DNA of 64,000 bases from Candidatus Bathyarchaeota archaeon (GCA_013388895.1 JACAEK010000013.1:1-64000); one strand, 5' to 3'; shown: positions 37,310 to 46,924, numbered from the stretch's first letter. The notes: generated by a model not told the origin, from the letters alone. Translations and numbers: made by a program.

Positions 37310-38617
37310 ATGATGCGCACAATTGAAATATTCCTTGTAATAATGATCATAACCTCAGCCTTCATAATATCCTCTTTCTTTGCAGTTTTACCTCAGCCAC
37401 GACAAGTTTCGCCACTCAACCTAAGAAGGCTCGCATTAACTACTCTCCAAGTACTAGACGTGAATTACGCCTTAAGTGAGACAATATTTAAGGCGGAAGA
37501 CGACCCAGCGTGGGGTGAACTTCAGATAGCGCTTTCCGCATGTCTACCCCCAAATATTGTTTATAATCTCACTGTTTATGAAGTAATCAGCGGAAGCAAT
37601 GGAGAACTTTACAGGCCCATGAACTTATCAATTTCAAACGCCCAAAGCTTAGGAGTGAGTTCTGATGCTTCTTCTTATCTGGTTGCTTCTTCTAACGTGA
37701 CTTTTAATGTGATTCCGGAGAAAATTGGAGACCGCACAGGTGGAGGAACCTTGTATATACTTAATTGTAGCGACGCAAATGGCTGGTGGATTACTGGATA
37801 TACAGCCCACAGTCTGGCGGAAGACCTGTATAATCTGCTTTCACCATACTTCAAAACCACAATAATGATTCAGAACACGGCGCAACTCGCGCAGATTCTG
37901 AACGGCACGTCAATACAGGGGGAAACTGTACAAAACGCCACAGTCATAAACACTGTTGGAGAAGCAGTGCCAATACCTTCGGGATACTACGCAAGCTTAG
38001 GCGTGGGATATGACGGCTCTTCTTACGCCAGATATTGCCACACTTTAGGGCTGAGAGTGCGACAGTATAACTGGACTTGGGCGAGCATAGTTGGATATCC
38101 ACTGTATTATGTCAGCAATATAGGTCTCTTTCCAGACAATCAGAACGGATATGGTATTTACGGAATGAGAAATGTCGGACCTGCGGGGCTCAATGCTTTC
38201 CTCAGAGGCTTAGACAATCAAGCCTACGTATATGATGGCAACTGGATTACTGACAGCCTCGATGAACCTGTTCCTCTCTCATCCGAAGCTCTGTATTACT
38301 GCAACTACTACGGTATTTATCCATATCCTTATCATATGGCTACAAGAGCCCTACCACAATCAATAAGAACCACGTACCATCTGACAGTAACATCATACAT
38401 TTTCAACCAAGTTGGTAACTATCTAGCAGGCGCAGTTTACAGAAACAGTTATAGAGGCTCGTTTCTTGCTTTAGGCTTGACAAGAACTCCGGACATCAGA
38501 CTCACAGCCCTTGGTCTATTGTGTGCTTTCAAACCAAGGCTTTACAGGTCGGAATATACCGCAAGTGGGACTTCAAGGCTTGTTGTTTTGCAGCTTGGGC
38601 AGGTGGGAGGTGTCTAG
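37310..38617 (+). CDS. N-terminally anchored exported protein of pilus operon (435 residues)
   Basis: Begins MMRTIEIFLVIMIITSAFII, an N-terminal helix with a Glu at about position 6, followed by PLNLRRLALTTLQVLDVNY, a layout shared with the preceding gene product. The ectodomain is rich in Tyr, Asn and Ser. No domain name can be assigned. It starts 2 bases after the previous stop, and its last codons contain the GGAGGTG ribosome-binding site of the giant pilin-like gene. Confidence 0.62.
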   Translation: MMRTIEIFLVIMIITSAFIISSFFAVLPQPRQVSPLNLRRLALTTLQVLDVNYALSETIFKAEDDPAWGELQIALSACLPPNIVYNLTVYEVISGSNGELYRPMNLSISNAQSLGVSSDASSYLVASSNVTFNVIPEKIGDRTGGGTLYILNCSDANGWWITGYTAHSLAEDLYNLLSPYFKTTIMIQNTAQLAQILNGTSIQGETVQNATVINTVGEAVPIPSGYYASLGVGYDGSSYARYCHTLGLRVRQYNWTWASIVGYPLYYVSNIGLFPDNQNGYGIYGMRNVGPAGLNAFLRGLDNQAYVYDGNWITDSLDEPVPLSSEALYYCNYYGIYPYPYHMATRALPQSIRTTYHLTVTSYIFNQVGNYLAGAVYRNSYRGSFLALGLTRTPDIRLTALGLLCAFKPRLYRSEYTASGTSRLVVLQLGQVGGV

Positions 38618-38619
38618 GA

Positions 38620-41037
38620 TTGAACAACAAGGGTCAATTTTCGATCATTGCTGCTTTGCTTGTTGCGATAATCCTCATAGCCACTGTTGTTGTCACTTAC
38701 TCTACAATACGCAACAGCTCAACGCTAGATCAACCACAAGTTCTAAGCGCAATAGACGAAACCAATTTCGCTATTAAACAGATATTGGGTTTCACTGTAG
38801 GCTATTATGGTTCAGTGTTAAAAGTCACTGGAAACTCGTCATACGCAAAGATGCTTGCGACAAACTATCTTCACAGCGGATTAGTAAACATAGCGAACAT
38901 GCGCCCTGAATGGGGAACATCCTTCAACGTGAGCAATATAGACATGCGCACGTTTTGGTTTACGAACACAAGCTATAGCACGGGAAACTTGGCTGTAAAC
39001 TACAGCTTAACAGGTCTCGGAATATATGGAATGATGTATGAAGCTTCTTGTGTACTATCAGTCAAAGTTGAAGAGACTGTCTCAGGCAATCAGACAAAGC
39101 TTATGGTAACAAAGGATGGAAATGAATCACTCGTAAATCTTGGGAAACAAAACTTCAAATTCTTCCGCTATGATTACGCGAGCTCAACATGGGAACTGAC
39201 TAGTCCAAGCACTGAGCCAGTAGCGTTTGCAAACGGCACATATTTAATCGACATCCCATCCGATGTAGATCCATACTCCTATGTCATTCAGGTGGAGGAT
39301 TCGAGAGGCATAATTGTTGTGGCTTCATCATTCAGTCGCTACGCATGCACCTTAACATGGAACTCCACACTGTATGCGTCTCTAGGTGTAACTAACAGAA
39401 CACTAATTAATCAAGAATCTTTCGAAGGAAGTTGGCCTCCATCACAACCGTCTAGCTGGACAGAAACTGGAAATTGGAACAAAGAAAGCAATCAAAAATA
39501 TGGAAGTGGGACATATTCAGCGGACTTTGACGGTAGCAGCTCAGGAGTTTCGGGAGACTTAACTACTTGTGACCTTAGTTGCGTTGACACGTCGGGTGCG
39601 ATATACGTGGATTTTTGGTATAGAGATGAAGGCCTCGACTCTGGTGAATTTATGCTTTGCTATTATGACGGAACCTCATGGGACACTATAGTCGATTTAG
39701 GAACAGGACTTGAGAACCAGTGGCTTCACTATCAACAGACGATTACAGACATTCAATATTTTAAGTCGAATTTTAGAATCCAATGGTCTGCAGTTGACGT
39801 CGAGGATGGCGAACATGCTTATGTTGATTATGTGACAGTGAAAAAAGAAGTAAATCTATCGATGGAAGGCGCAACAATTGTTGTGGAACTGTTGCAGAAT
39901 GGCACAATGCGATGGCTGGGACAAAATCTACAATTGACAACGCAAGCCAAGCCTATTCCTCCGATTCCAACAAAAGCGATTCATGTTAACCAAACAATAG
40001 AAGGCACAAACCGTGAAGTGCCATTTCAAATAGAAGATTGGGCTTCTGACTACAAAATTCCGTTAGGATTGACCAACAACGCGAGCGTGTTTAGCAGTAG
40101 GACGATGTTAGTTTTTCTGGTGAACAGCAAAGCTTCAAAAGTCGTAATCTGGTGGAACGGAAGCGATACTGCCATCCAAACATCCTACGCATATGTGAAT
40201 CAACATTTCACCGTTGACACTGTTCAGAGAACACTGACAAACGGAATCTTGGACTTAACAATTGACTTCTCACAGCGTTCAGGCGTATATTCTTTTAAAG
40301 TCGTATCAACAATCGGAGTGTCCACAAGCACAGCAGAGTTTATACGAATCAACAACAAAGTGGCAGATTATGGCAACTCTGAACCCGCTTATGCAATTAC
40401 CGAAGGCACCGTAAGAGTGATCATACATCACGAAGTTGAATGGGATGACGGTATTACTAGTCCTCTGTGTCCCAACGTTTATGCACATATAGTTCTGACG
40501 CTTCCAGCAAACGCAACATATTACACTTATCAACTCCACTTCATGTTCGTAAGCACACAGAAAAGCAGAACCATTACAGACTTGTGCCCAATCAAATTGA
40601 TGGCTTCCACAGGAACACCACAAACCGAAAATGGAACATCAAGCGGCTATCCAATAGTTTCAAACACAACTAGCCTATTCTACAATTTCTCGGCTTCAAC
40701 CTGGAAACACCATTGGAGCCAACTGGTTTCGGGAGCAAAGGGGACAGGAATTATGTTTACAGACAGTTCAAACCAGCAACTCTACGTCTTCGATGCCATT
40801 GCGTCAAGCAAGACAGGAGGCATCAGAGCGGATGGCACTAACAGAGCAATTGATCTGCTTCCAGTATCATCAATGGCTCAAGTGCAATTCCAGTATGCAC
40901 TAGACGTCATGTGGTACGGTGCAGTAGTAACATTCGACTCAACAACGCCAATATATGAAGTTGTAAACGGTCAAAAAACGGGTCTGTGGATAACTGTTGA
41001 ACATCCACCAACAATTACAGTAGCCACAGAAAATTGA
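38620..41037 (+). CDS. Giant pilin-like adhesin (about 805 residues) with inserted MAM-like domain
   Basis: Start set at TTG 38620 because GGAGGTG (38606-38612) lies 7 bases upstream and the protein then begins LNNKGQFSIIAALLVAIIL, a pilin-type signal followed by the usual helix. An upstream frame to 38521 would overlap the previous gene without reason. Residues about 265-410 form a MAM/jelly-roll-like domain (SFEGSWPPSQPSSWTETGNW, YVDFWYRDEGLDSGEF, WLHYQQTITDIQYF), a layout seen in adhesion domains. The rest is beta-rich with many sequons. It may sit at the pilus tip. No homologue is recognised. Confidence 0.7.
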   Translation: MNNKGQFSIIAALLVAIILIATVVVTYSTIRNSSTLDQPQVLSAIDETNFAIKQILGFTVGYYGSVLKVTGNSSYAKMLATNYLHSGLVNIANMRPEWGTSFNVSNIDMRTFWFTNTSYSTGNLAVNYSLTGLGIYGMMYEASCVLSVKVEETVSGNQTKLMVTKDGNESLVNLGKQNFKFFRYDYASSTWELTSPSTEPVAFANGTYLIDIPSDVDPYSYVIQVEDSRGIIVVASSFSRYACTLTWNSTLYASLGVTNRTLINQESFEGSWPPSQPSSWTETGNWNKESNQKYGSGTYSADFDGSSSGVSGDLTTCDLSCVDTSGAIYVDFWYRDEGLDSGEFMLCYYDGTSWDTIVDLGTGLENQWLHYQQTITDIQYFKSNFRIQWSAVDVEDGEHAYVDYVTVKKEVNLSMEGATIVVELLQNGTMRWLGQNLQLTTQAKPIPPIPTKAIHVNQTIEGTNREVPFQIEDWASDYKIPLGLTNNASVFSSRTMLVFLVNSKASKVVIWWNGSDTAIQTSYAYVNQHFTVDTVQRTLTNGILDLTIDFSQRSGVYSFKVVSTIGVSTSTAEFIRINNKVADYGNSEPAYAITEGTVRVIIHHEVEWDDGITSPLCPNVYAHIVLTLPANATYYTYQLHFMFVSTQKSRTITDLCPIKLMASTGTPQTENGTSSGYPIVSNTTSLFYNFSASTWKHHWSQLVSGAKGTGIMFTDSSNQQLYVFDAIASSKTGGIRADGTNRAIDLLPVSSMAQVQFQYALDVMWYGAVVTFDSTTPIYEVVNGQKTGLWITVEHPPTITVATEN

Positions 41038-41129
41038 TAATACCATAATCATCCAGAATGTGGATTTAGGGTTCATACAAGTTAAATAAGTAATCCGGAG
41101 ATTTCCTAACATACAATAAAGGTGAAGCT

Positions 41130-41594
41130 ATGTTAACCAAAAACGTGTTAAAATCCAGAAAAGCCATATCGCCTATACTAGCGACGCTACTGTTGATTGT
41201 TATAGCTGTAGCCGCTATTGTTGTAACGTACGCTTGGATAATGACCTACATGAGTAGCGCAGGACAACAAGCAGGAGTGCTTCTGTACAAAGAAAATGTT
41301 TATTGGAATTCAACGGAAAAGAAGACGTATATAACCATTGGCAACTCTGGAACCTCAGATGCAAAAATCGTAAGGCTCTATCTAGGAACATCACAGGGCA
41401 ACCTCCTAAACGTGACTGCATACACAAATATTGGCACAGGAAAAATCTTAAGCGCAAAGTCAGTCATGGTAATAACGCTATCTTGGCCAAACAACGTAGC
41501 AAGCACGTGGACCGCTGGAGATTACTACTATTTCAAAATAGTGTCTGAAACAGGACAAGAGCTAGGACCATTTCCTGAGCAAGCAGCTCAGTAA
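41130..41594 (+). CDS. Type IV pilin (archaeal, DUF1628-like)
   Basis: A 154-residue protein with a canonical archaeal prepilin N-terminus: SRKAISPILATLLLIVIAVA, basic residues immediately before the helix. The C-terminal region is a small beta domain (KKTYITIGNSGTSDAKIVRLYL). Its size and textbook signal make it the best candidate for the major pilin. A separate TATA-like region and 92-base gap suggest its own promoter, which would fit higher expression. Confidence 0.82.
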   Translation: MLTKNVLKSRKAISPILATLLLIVIAVAAIVVTYAWIMTYMSSAGQQAGVLLYKENVYWNSTEKKTYITIGNSGTSDAKIVRLYLGTSQGNLLNVTAYTNIGTGKILSAKSVMVITLSWPNNVASTWTAGDYYYFKIVSETGQELGPFPEQAAQ

Positions 41595-41671
41595 GCAGAA
41601 TTCTTTAGTGCTTACCCAATTTTTATTAACACTTCCCACCTAACCAAGTAGACAACATAAATCCCTCTCCA

Positions 41672-42493
41672 ATGGTGCCGGATGTGCAGATAATACTTAG
41701 CACGCTTAGAATCTCAGTTGCCCTAATCTTTCTTTTATATGCGTCGTTCAGTGACTACAAAACACGCGAAGTAAGCAACAAAGTCTGGGTATTCTTTGCA
41801 CTATCCGCTCTTGCATTAACAGTTGTGGAATTGCCCTATTACTGGAGTATGCCAGATATCCTTTCTTATGGATTATGTTTTGGCTTGACAGCTGCTTTTG
41901 CTGTAATCCTCTTTTATTCAGGAGGTTTCGGAGGTGCAGATGCAAAAGCCTTGATGTGTCTAGCACTTGTTTTGCCCTTTTATCCAGAAATCTTGCTAAC
42001 ACCTCTTTCGGGAACAATTTCATTAATTTCGGAAAAATTCTTCCCAATATCCGTTTTCAGCAACTCGGTTTTACTTGCGGCAGCAACTGCAATCTACATT
42101 TTTTTGCGCAATATAACTTGGCGCATAAGAACAAGCAGAGAACTTTTCGAACAAAGCCAAAAAAATGAATCTTTTGGGAAAAAAGCGCTAGTTCTGATAA
42201 CGGGATACAAAATTTCGGTTAACAAACTGAAGGAAAAATGGCACGTGTATCCTTTGGAGGACATAGAAGAAACCGGGAACGAGTTAAAAAGGAAACTTTT
42301 GCTTGTGCCTAAAGACGAGAGCAGAGAAGCCATCGTTGAAAGATTAGCCAAAGCCGTTGAAGCAAAAAAGATTCAGGACATGGTTTGGGCGACCCCTGGT
42401 TTACCAATGCTCATCTTCATAACAGCCGGTTTAATCATAGCCTTATTCTTAGGCGACATTGTCTGGATTTTTGTTCGCTTCTTGCTTGCATAA
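41672..42493 (+). CDS. A24 prepilin peptidase (FlaK/PibD-like)
   Basis: A 273-residue membrane aspartic protease. The first catalytic Asp is in FSDYKTREVSN (Asp28) and the second in GGFGGADAKAL (about residues 85-95), the standard pair of type IV prepilin peptidases. About six membrane helices surround a cytoplasmic segment near residues 150-240. It removes class III signal peptides of the pilins encoded just upstream and may methylate poorly, as archaeal enzymes lack the methyltransferase domain. Position at the end of the cluster supports a dedicated role. Confidence 0.9.
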   Translation: MVPDVQIILSTLRISVALIFLLYASFSDYKTREVSNKVWVFFALSALALTVVELPYYWSMPDILSYGLCFGLTAAFAVILFYSGGFGGADAKALMCLALVLPFYPEILLTPLSGTISLISEKFFPISVFSNSVLLAAATAIYIFLRNITWRIRTSRELFEQSQKNESFGKKALVLITGYKISVNKLKEKWHVYPLEDIEETGNELKRKLLLVPKDESREAIVERLAKAVEAKKIQDMVWATPGLPMLIFITAGLIIALFLGDIVWIFVRFLLA

Positions 42494-42510
42494 TGTGAAA
42501 AAATTCTCGA

Positions 42511-42645
42511 TTATAAATGAAAGGATAACGGAACATATGTGATTTGTAAACTGCGCTTGGAATTTGCCAGCATCGCTAGGACAAACAGAAGCTGGGTGAT
42601 AACGCCTAACGCAATTAATTGATAGACATTTAACTGCAAATACAC
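42511..42645 (-). CDS. Possible small membrane protein (44 residues)
   Basis: A minus-strand frame from GTG 42645 to TAA 42511 encodes YQLIALGVITQLLFVLAMLA, a plausible single membrane helix, followed by a basic NSKRS. It is out of frame with a longer overlapping frame that has no such hydrophobic block. No family match, and the ribosome-binding site is weak. It lies 48 bases downstream of another small membrane gene on the same strand. Confidence 0.3.
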   Translation of the reverse strand: MYLQLNVYQLIALGVITQLLFVLAMLANSKRSLQITYVPLSFHL

Positions 42646-42692
42646 CAGAGAATATTTTCCTGTTCTGCAGCATCTCTTTTCCTTGCAGAATT

Positions 42693-42881
42693 TTATCGTC
42701 GCTTTGAATATAAAATCGCTCCGATAGCTAAGAGTACCGAGGCAATTACAGTCAATAGAATGGTGTATGGAAGCCAGTCCTGCGGTTCATAAAAATAACA
42801 AAAGGCACTTGCAATGTACAAGGTCATTGCCAAAAGAAGCAAGATAATTTCAGTTTTAAATCTCAAATAGCATTTCCTCAC
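42693..42881 (-). CDS. Small two-helix membrane protein, function unknown
   Basis: A 62-residue protein from ATG 42881. A basic N-terminus (MRKCYLRFKTE) leads to two hydrophobic helices (IILLLLAMTLYIASAFC and YTILLTVIASVLLAIGAIL) separated by a short polar turn, ending YSKRR. The positive-inside pattern is consistent with both ends in the cytoplasm. It sits in the gap between the prepilin peptidase and the PfkB gene, on the opposite strand. No family recognised. Confidence 0.5.
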   Translation of the reverse strand: MRKCYLRFKTEIILLLLAMTLYIASAFCYFYEPQDWLPYTILLTVIASVLLAIGAILYSKRR

Positions 42882-42992
42882 TGAGCGCGTTTTTCATGAA
42901 GCCTAACCATATTACATTGTACTTGCTAAAATATTTTATGAAAAAATGTTATTTGCACTCAGTAATCATTTTGTCTTAAGGTGTAACAAAAC

Positions 42993-44078
42993 TTGCGGGA
43001 TGACTTTCTGAAAGAAGTAATAAGTTTTTTGAAGAGCAATATTGGAGAGCTTAGTGTAGTTGTTATGCCAGACTTCTTCCTCGACAGGCTAATAAACTTG
43101 GATTGTGATGTGCAGACTTTCTCAAAGAATATTGAGCAAGTAGCTAAGAGAAAAGGCGGCAGCATAGACCGAATAAACCAGACTGAACTTAGAGGAGGAA
43201 ACGCAGTTAACACGGCTTCCGCTTTAGCTACCTTAAACGCAAAAGTCACACCCATTGTGTGTGCGGACAAGCGTGGAATGCAACTCCTCAGATACTATCT
43301 AAAGCCGCTAAAAGCGAGTCTCTCCCACATCAAAATTTTGGATGGCTTGCCGATGACTACTGCGATTGAGCTTAAGACAGAAAAAGGGAAGATTAATGTA
43401 ATGCTTAGAGATTTAGGTGCACTTGCTGATTTCGGACCTCAGAATCTGGATAAAAATGATCTTGAGATTGCTGAAAAAGCAGATTACGTTTGCGTGTTCA
43501 ACTGGGCGGGAACCAGAAGATTCGGGACGCAGTTAGTGAAAAGAGTTTTTCAACATGTAAAGACTAAAGGAAGGGGCAAAACTTACTATGACACTGCTGA
43601 TCCAATCCCTAACATCGCCAAGATTCCTGAATTAGTTAAGAACGTTCTGCAAAGCAAATGTGTGGACATTTTAAGTGTCAACGAGAACGAAGCAGTGTGC
43701 TATGCATCACAACTAAGCACTGAAATAGCCAGACTCGAAAAGAAGTTGAAGTTTGACGAGTTAGCAATGGAATCCGCAAGGATTTTGGCATCCCGTTTAT
43801 CAGCAAGAATAGATCTGCATACTACAGGCTTTTCAGCGACATTCACCAAAAGGAGCGAAACAATTGTTTCAGCCTTCAAAGTTCAAGAGTTAAGAGCAAC
43901 TGGTGCGGGCGATGCTTGGAATGCCGGAAACATCATAGGAGACGCTTATGGACTTTCGGATGGCAGCAGACTGACATTAGCCAATGCAGTTGCAGCCTAC
44001 TACATCTCCAGTTTGAATGGAACGCATCCAACGAAAGCGCAGCTGATAAAATTCTGCGGAAAGATAAGAAAAGACTAG
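42993..44078 (+). CDS. PfkB/ribokinase-family sugar kinase
   Basis: A 361-residue kinase of the ribokinase fold. It has the substrate-binding RGGNAVNTASALATLNAKV (about residues 66-84) and the anion-hole signature LRATGAGDAWNAGNI (about 298-312) with the catalytic Asp. There is no evidence for the specific sugar. An insertion around residues 240-260 (ARLEKKLKFDELAMESAR) is unusual. It starts at TTG 42993, and the glmM gene follows after 88 bases with its own TATA box, so coexpression is not assured. Confidence 0.85.
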   Translation: MRDDFLKEVISFLKSNIGELSVVVMPDFFLDRLINLDCDVQTFSKNIEQVAKRKGGSIDRINQTELRGGNAVNTASALATLNAKVTPIVCADKRGMQLLRYYLKPLKASLSHIKILDGLPMTTAIELKTEKGKINVMLRDLGALADFGPQNLDKNDLEIAEKADYVCVFNWAGTRRFGTQLVKRVFQHVKTKGRGKTYYDTADPIPNIAKIPELVKNVLQSKCVDILSVNENEAVCYASQLSTEIARLEKKLKFDELAMESARILASRLSARIDLHTTGFSATFTKRSETIVSAFKVQELRATGAGDAWNAGNIIGDAYGLSDGSRLTLANAVAAYYISSLNGTHPTKAQLIKFCGKIRKD

Positions 44079-44126
44079 TTTCAACCTCTCAAGTATACAC
44101 GAAAATTTGTCACTAGACTTTGCATA

Positions 44127-44137
44127 ATTATTTAAAT
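44127..44137 (+). promoter_or_regulatory. TATA box of glmM-glmU
   Basis: ATTATTTAAAT and flanking bases at 44127-44137 form a strong archaeal TATA element about 35 bases before the glmM ATG at 44167. A transcription start about 25 bases downstream would leave only a very short leader. It is the best-looking TATA box in this part of the window. Confidence 0.45.
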
Positions 44138-44166
44138 ACGCTCTCCGCTTTAACCATGGAACATAC

Positions 44167-45555
44167 ATGCTGGTGAATAAGAGTTTGAAGGCGAAACTCT
44201 TTGGCAGTTCAGGCGTACGAGGCGTGGTTAACGTCGATTTAACGCCTATTTTAGCGACTAAGATAGGATTGGCTGTTGTAACGTTTTCTAAGGCGAAAAA
44301 AGTGCTTGTAGCCCGTGATACTCGAGTTTCAGGATTGATGCTTGAAAACGCTTTGGTTTCTGGTCTGTTAGCAGTAGGTGCAACTGTTCATTGCTTGGGA
44401 ACTGTGCCCACGCCTGTTTTGGCATACTTAACTAGAAAACTCGGTGCTGATTCTGGATTAATGATTACGGCTTCCCATAATCCGCCTCAATATAATGGGA
44501 TAAAAATTTTCGGTGCAAATGGTTTGGCTTATGGTGACGAAAGTCAAGATAAAGTTGAAAAGATTATTGAGAATGGAAGTTTTGGGTTGACTGTTTGGCG
44601 AAACATTGGCGAAGCAGTTTATTTTAATGAAAGCAGTCACTACGTTGACCTGATTCAGAAAAAAGTGAAATTGCACAAGAAATGGCATGTTATAGTCGAC
44701 CTAGGATGCGGAGCAACATACAACCTCGCACCAACAATTCTCAAAAACTTAGGATGCAAAGCAACAGCAATAAACGCTCAACCAGACGGGTTCTTCCCGG
44801 CAAGAAGTTCTGAACCGAACGAGGAATCTTTAGAACTACTGGCAAGAATTGTTCGAGAATTGAAAGCAGATGTAGGAATAGCCTATGATGGCGACGGCGA
44901 CAGAGTAGCTTTTATTAATGAAAAAGGAGAATTTGCAAATTTAGACCATGTTTTAGCGGCTTACGCCGCATACGCCATACAAAAGAGTGGGAAGAGAAGA
45001 ACAGTGGTGACGAATGTTGAGGCATCTATGTGCTTTGAAAAAATGGTGGAAGCGCATGGCGGAAAAGTTGTTAGGACGAAAGTTGGCGATGTATATGTTG
45101 CAGAAGCTATGAGAAGGCATGAGGCTGTTTTTGGCGGAGAGCCTTGTGGCGCTTGGATACATCCCAAATTTCATTACTGCCCTGATGGAATACTTTCATC
45201 TGTAATGCTTCTGAAAGTCTTAGAAGAAAAGGGCGAACTGTTGTCAGAATTTATCAGTAAAGTTCCCAGATACTCAACACTCAGAGAAAACATCGTCTGC
45301 AAAAATCAAGCAAAACGCAAAGTTGTCGAGAGAACTGGAGAACAACTGAAAACCGTTTTTCCAAAGTATAAGGAATATTCCACTGTTGATGGTATCCGCC
45401 TTGCTTTGCAAAATGGATGGATTTTGGTTAGGGCTTCAGGCACCGAACCTCTTGTGAGACTGACAGTTGAGGGTGAATCATTAAAAGCTGCAAAAGAGAT
45501 AATGGCTAGGGGAGTGCCTCTCGTTAGAAAGTTGGCCGGTGATTTGGAGAAATGA
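44167..45555 (+). CDS. glmM: Phosphoglucosamine mutase/phosphohexomutase
   Basis: A 462-residue alpha-D-phosphohexomutase. The phospho-serine loop is TASHNPPQYNGIK (Ser at about residue 102), the metal loop AYDGDGDRVAF (about 239-249), the sugar loop GGEPCGAW and the phosphate loop RASGTEPLVR. It converts glucosamine-6-phosphate to glucosamine-1-phosphate; related enzymes take mannose or glucose phosphates. The adjoining glmU-like gene, overlapping by ATGA, supports the glucosamine assignment. Confidence 0.88.
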   Translation: MLVNKSLKAKLFGSSGVRGVVNVDLTPILATKIGLAVVTFSKAKKVLVARDTRVSGLMLENALVSGLLAVGATVHCLGTVPTPVLAYLTRKLGADSGLMITASHNPPQYNGIKIFGANGLAYGDESQDKVEKIIENGSFGLTVWRNIGEAVYFNESSHYVDLIQKKVKLHKKWHVIVDLGCGATYNLAPTILKNLGCKATAINAQPDGFFPARSSEPNEESLELLARIVRELKADVGIAYDGDGDRVAFINEKGEFANLDHVLAAYAAYAIQKSGKRRTVVTNVEASMCFEKMVEAHGGKVVRTKVGDVYVAEAMRRHEAVFGGEPCGAWIHPKFHYCPDGILSSVMLLKVLEEKGELLSEFISKVPRYSTLRENIVCKNQAKRKVVERTGEQLKTVFPKYKEYSTVDGIRLALQNGWILVRASGTEPLVRLTVEGESLKAAKEIMARGVPLVRKLAGDLEK

Positions 45556-46832
45556 AGGCTGTAATTTTAGCTGCTGGTGAAGGCGTAAGGCTTCAACCGA
45601 TTACGTCGACAAGACCGAAGCATTTGATAAAAGTTGGCGGGAAGCCTATACTTGAGTATTGTTTGAATGCTGTGAGAAACGCTGGAATAGACGAGGCGTT
45701 AATAGTTGTTCACTACATGGAAGAAGCTATACGAGAATATTTTGGCGACGTCAAGAAAATCGGATTAAAAATCGATTACGCGAAGCAAGAAGCCATGATT
45801 GGAACAGGCAACGCCGTAAGCGTTGCTGAACCACATGTAAGCGAGGATTTTCTTCTCGTCAATGGCGATTTATTGTTCTCGGCAGAAGCAGTAAAGAATG
45901 TCATAGATATGCATAATAAGGAGAAACCAGCCGCAACGATGGCTGTTGTTCCAGTTGAAAATCCAGAAGATTACGGCATAATAGAACTTGAACAGGAAAA
46001 ACGTATTAAGCGCATAGTTGAGAAGCCCAACCGCCAAGAAGCGCCGACGAACTTGGCAAATGCAGGCATTTACACTCTCTCAATAGAAATTTTTGACAAA
46101 ATAAAGAAGACGTCAACTTCAGCTCGAGGCGAATGGGAAATTACAGATGCCATATCGCAACTGTCAAAAGAAGAAAGAACCGTCTTAGCCGTTGCAATTT
46201 CACGGGATGAGTGGGCTGATACTGGCAGACCTTGGAATCTACTTGAAGCGAATCACTGGGCGCTGACACGGATGGGGCATAAGGTTCGTGGGCTTATAGA
46301 AGACGGTGCCCACCTCATTGGGCCAGTAACTGTGGCGGAAACTGCGCGTATACGTTCTGGCGTGTATATTGAAGGTCCAGCTTTTATTGATGAGAACAGT
46401 GACATAGGACCGAACTGTTACATTCGTCCATACACAAGTATTGGCAGAAAAGTTCGCGTAGGGAATGCTTGTGAAATCAAGAACAGCATAATAATGGATA
46501 AAGCGCATATTGGTCATCTGTCGTATGTTGGCGACAGCATAATAGGCGAACATTGCAATTTGGGCGCTGGCACTGTGACGGCTAATTATAGGCTTGATGC
46601 GGGCACAATAAAGATGCTGGTAAAGGATAAGGTTGTAGACAGTGGCAGAACAAAGCTTGGCGTGGTTTTGGGTGATAATGTTAAGGCGGGGATAAACACG
46701 CTTTTCAATCCAGGCGTCAAAGTTGGAGTGAACAGTTGGATTGGACCAAACGTTGTTGTTTACCGCGATGTACCAGCAAACGCTATAGTTGTGCTTAAAC
46801 AAAATCTGGAAGAGAAGAAAATGAGTTCTTAA
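45552..46832 (+). CDS. glmU: Bifunctional sugar-phosphate nucleotidyltransferase/acetyltransferase (GlmU-like)
   Basis: A 426-residue two-domain enzyme. The N-terminal nucleotidyltransferase has LAAGEGVRLQPITSTRPKHL (about residues 6-25) and VNGDLLFS with the metal Asp. The C-terminal left-handed beta-helix has hexapeptide repeats (IGPNCYIRPYTSIG, VGDSIIGEHCNLGAGTV). It should acetylate glucosamine-1-P and form UDP-GlcNAc, the sugar donor for N-glycans and surface polymers, like the Sulfolobus ST0452 enzyme. Coupled to glmM by a 4-base overlap. Confidence 0.88.
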   Translation: MKAVILAAGEGVRLQPITSTRPKHLIKVGGKPILEYCLNAVRNAGIDEALIVVHYMEEAIREYFGDVKKIGLKIDYAKQEAMIGTGNAVSVAEPHVSEDFLLVNGDLLFSAEAVKNVIDMHNKEKPAATMAVVPVENPEDYGIIELEQEKRIKRIVEKPNRQEAPTNLANAGIYTLSIEIFDKIKKTSTSARGEWEITDAISQLSKEERTVLAVAISRDEWADTGRPWNLLEANHWALTRMGHKVRGLIEDGAHLIGPVTVAETARIRSGVYIEGPAFIDENSDIGPNCYIRPYTSIGRKVRVGNACEIKNSIIMDKAHIGHLSYVGDSIIGEHCNLGAGTVTANYRLDAGTIKMLVKDKVVDSGRTKLGVVLGDNVKAGINTLFNPGVKVGVNSWIGPNVVVYRDVPANAIVVLKQNLEEKKMSS

Positions 46833-46924
46833 TGATAAACTACATCTAGTTTTATGCTTAATTCTGTTAAAATCCTAAATATGTGTGTTCACAACTGTAT
46901 GGGCGGTAATGGAGGTTTAGAAGA

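Noticed and set aside
46239-46802. Long minus-strand frame (187 codons) inside glmU
   Set aside because: It is antisense to the hexapeptide-repeat region of glmU and has a composition typical of a shadow frame. The sense gene has all its motifs.
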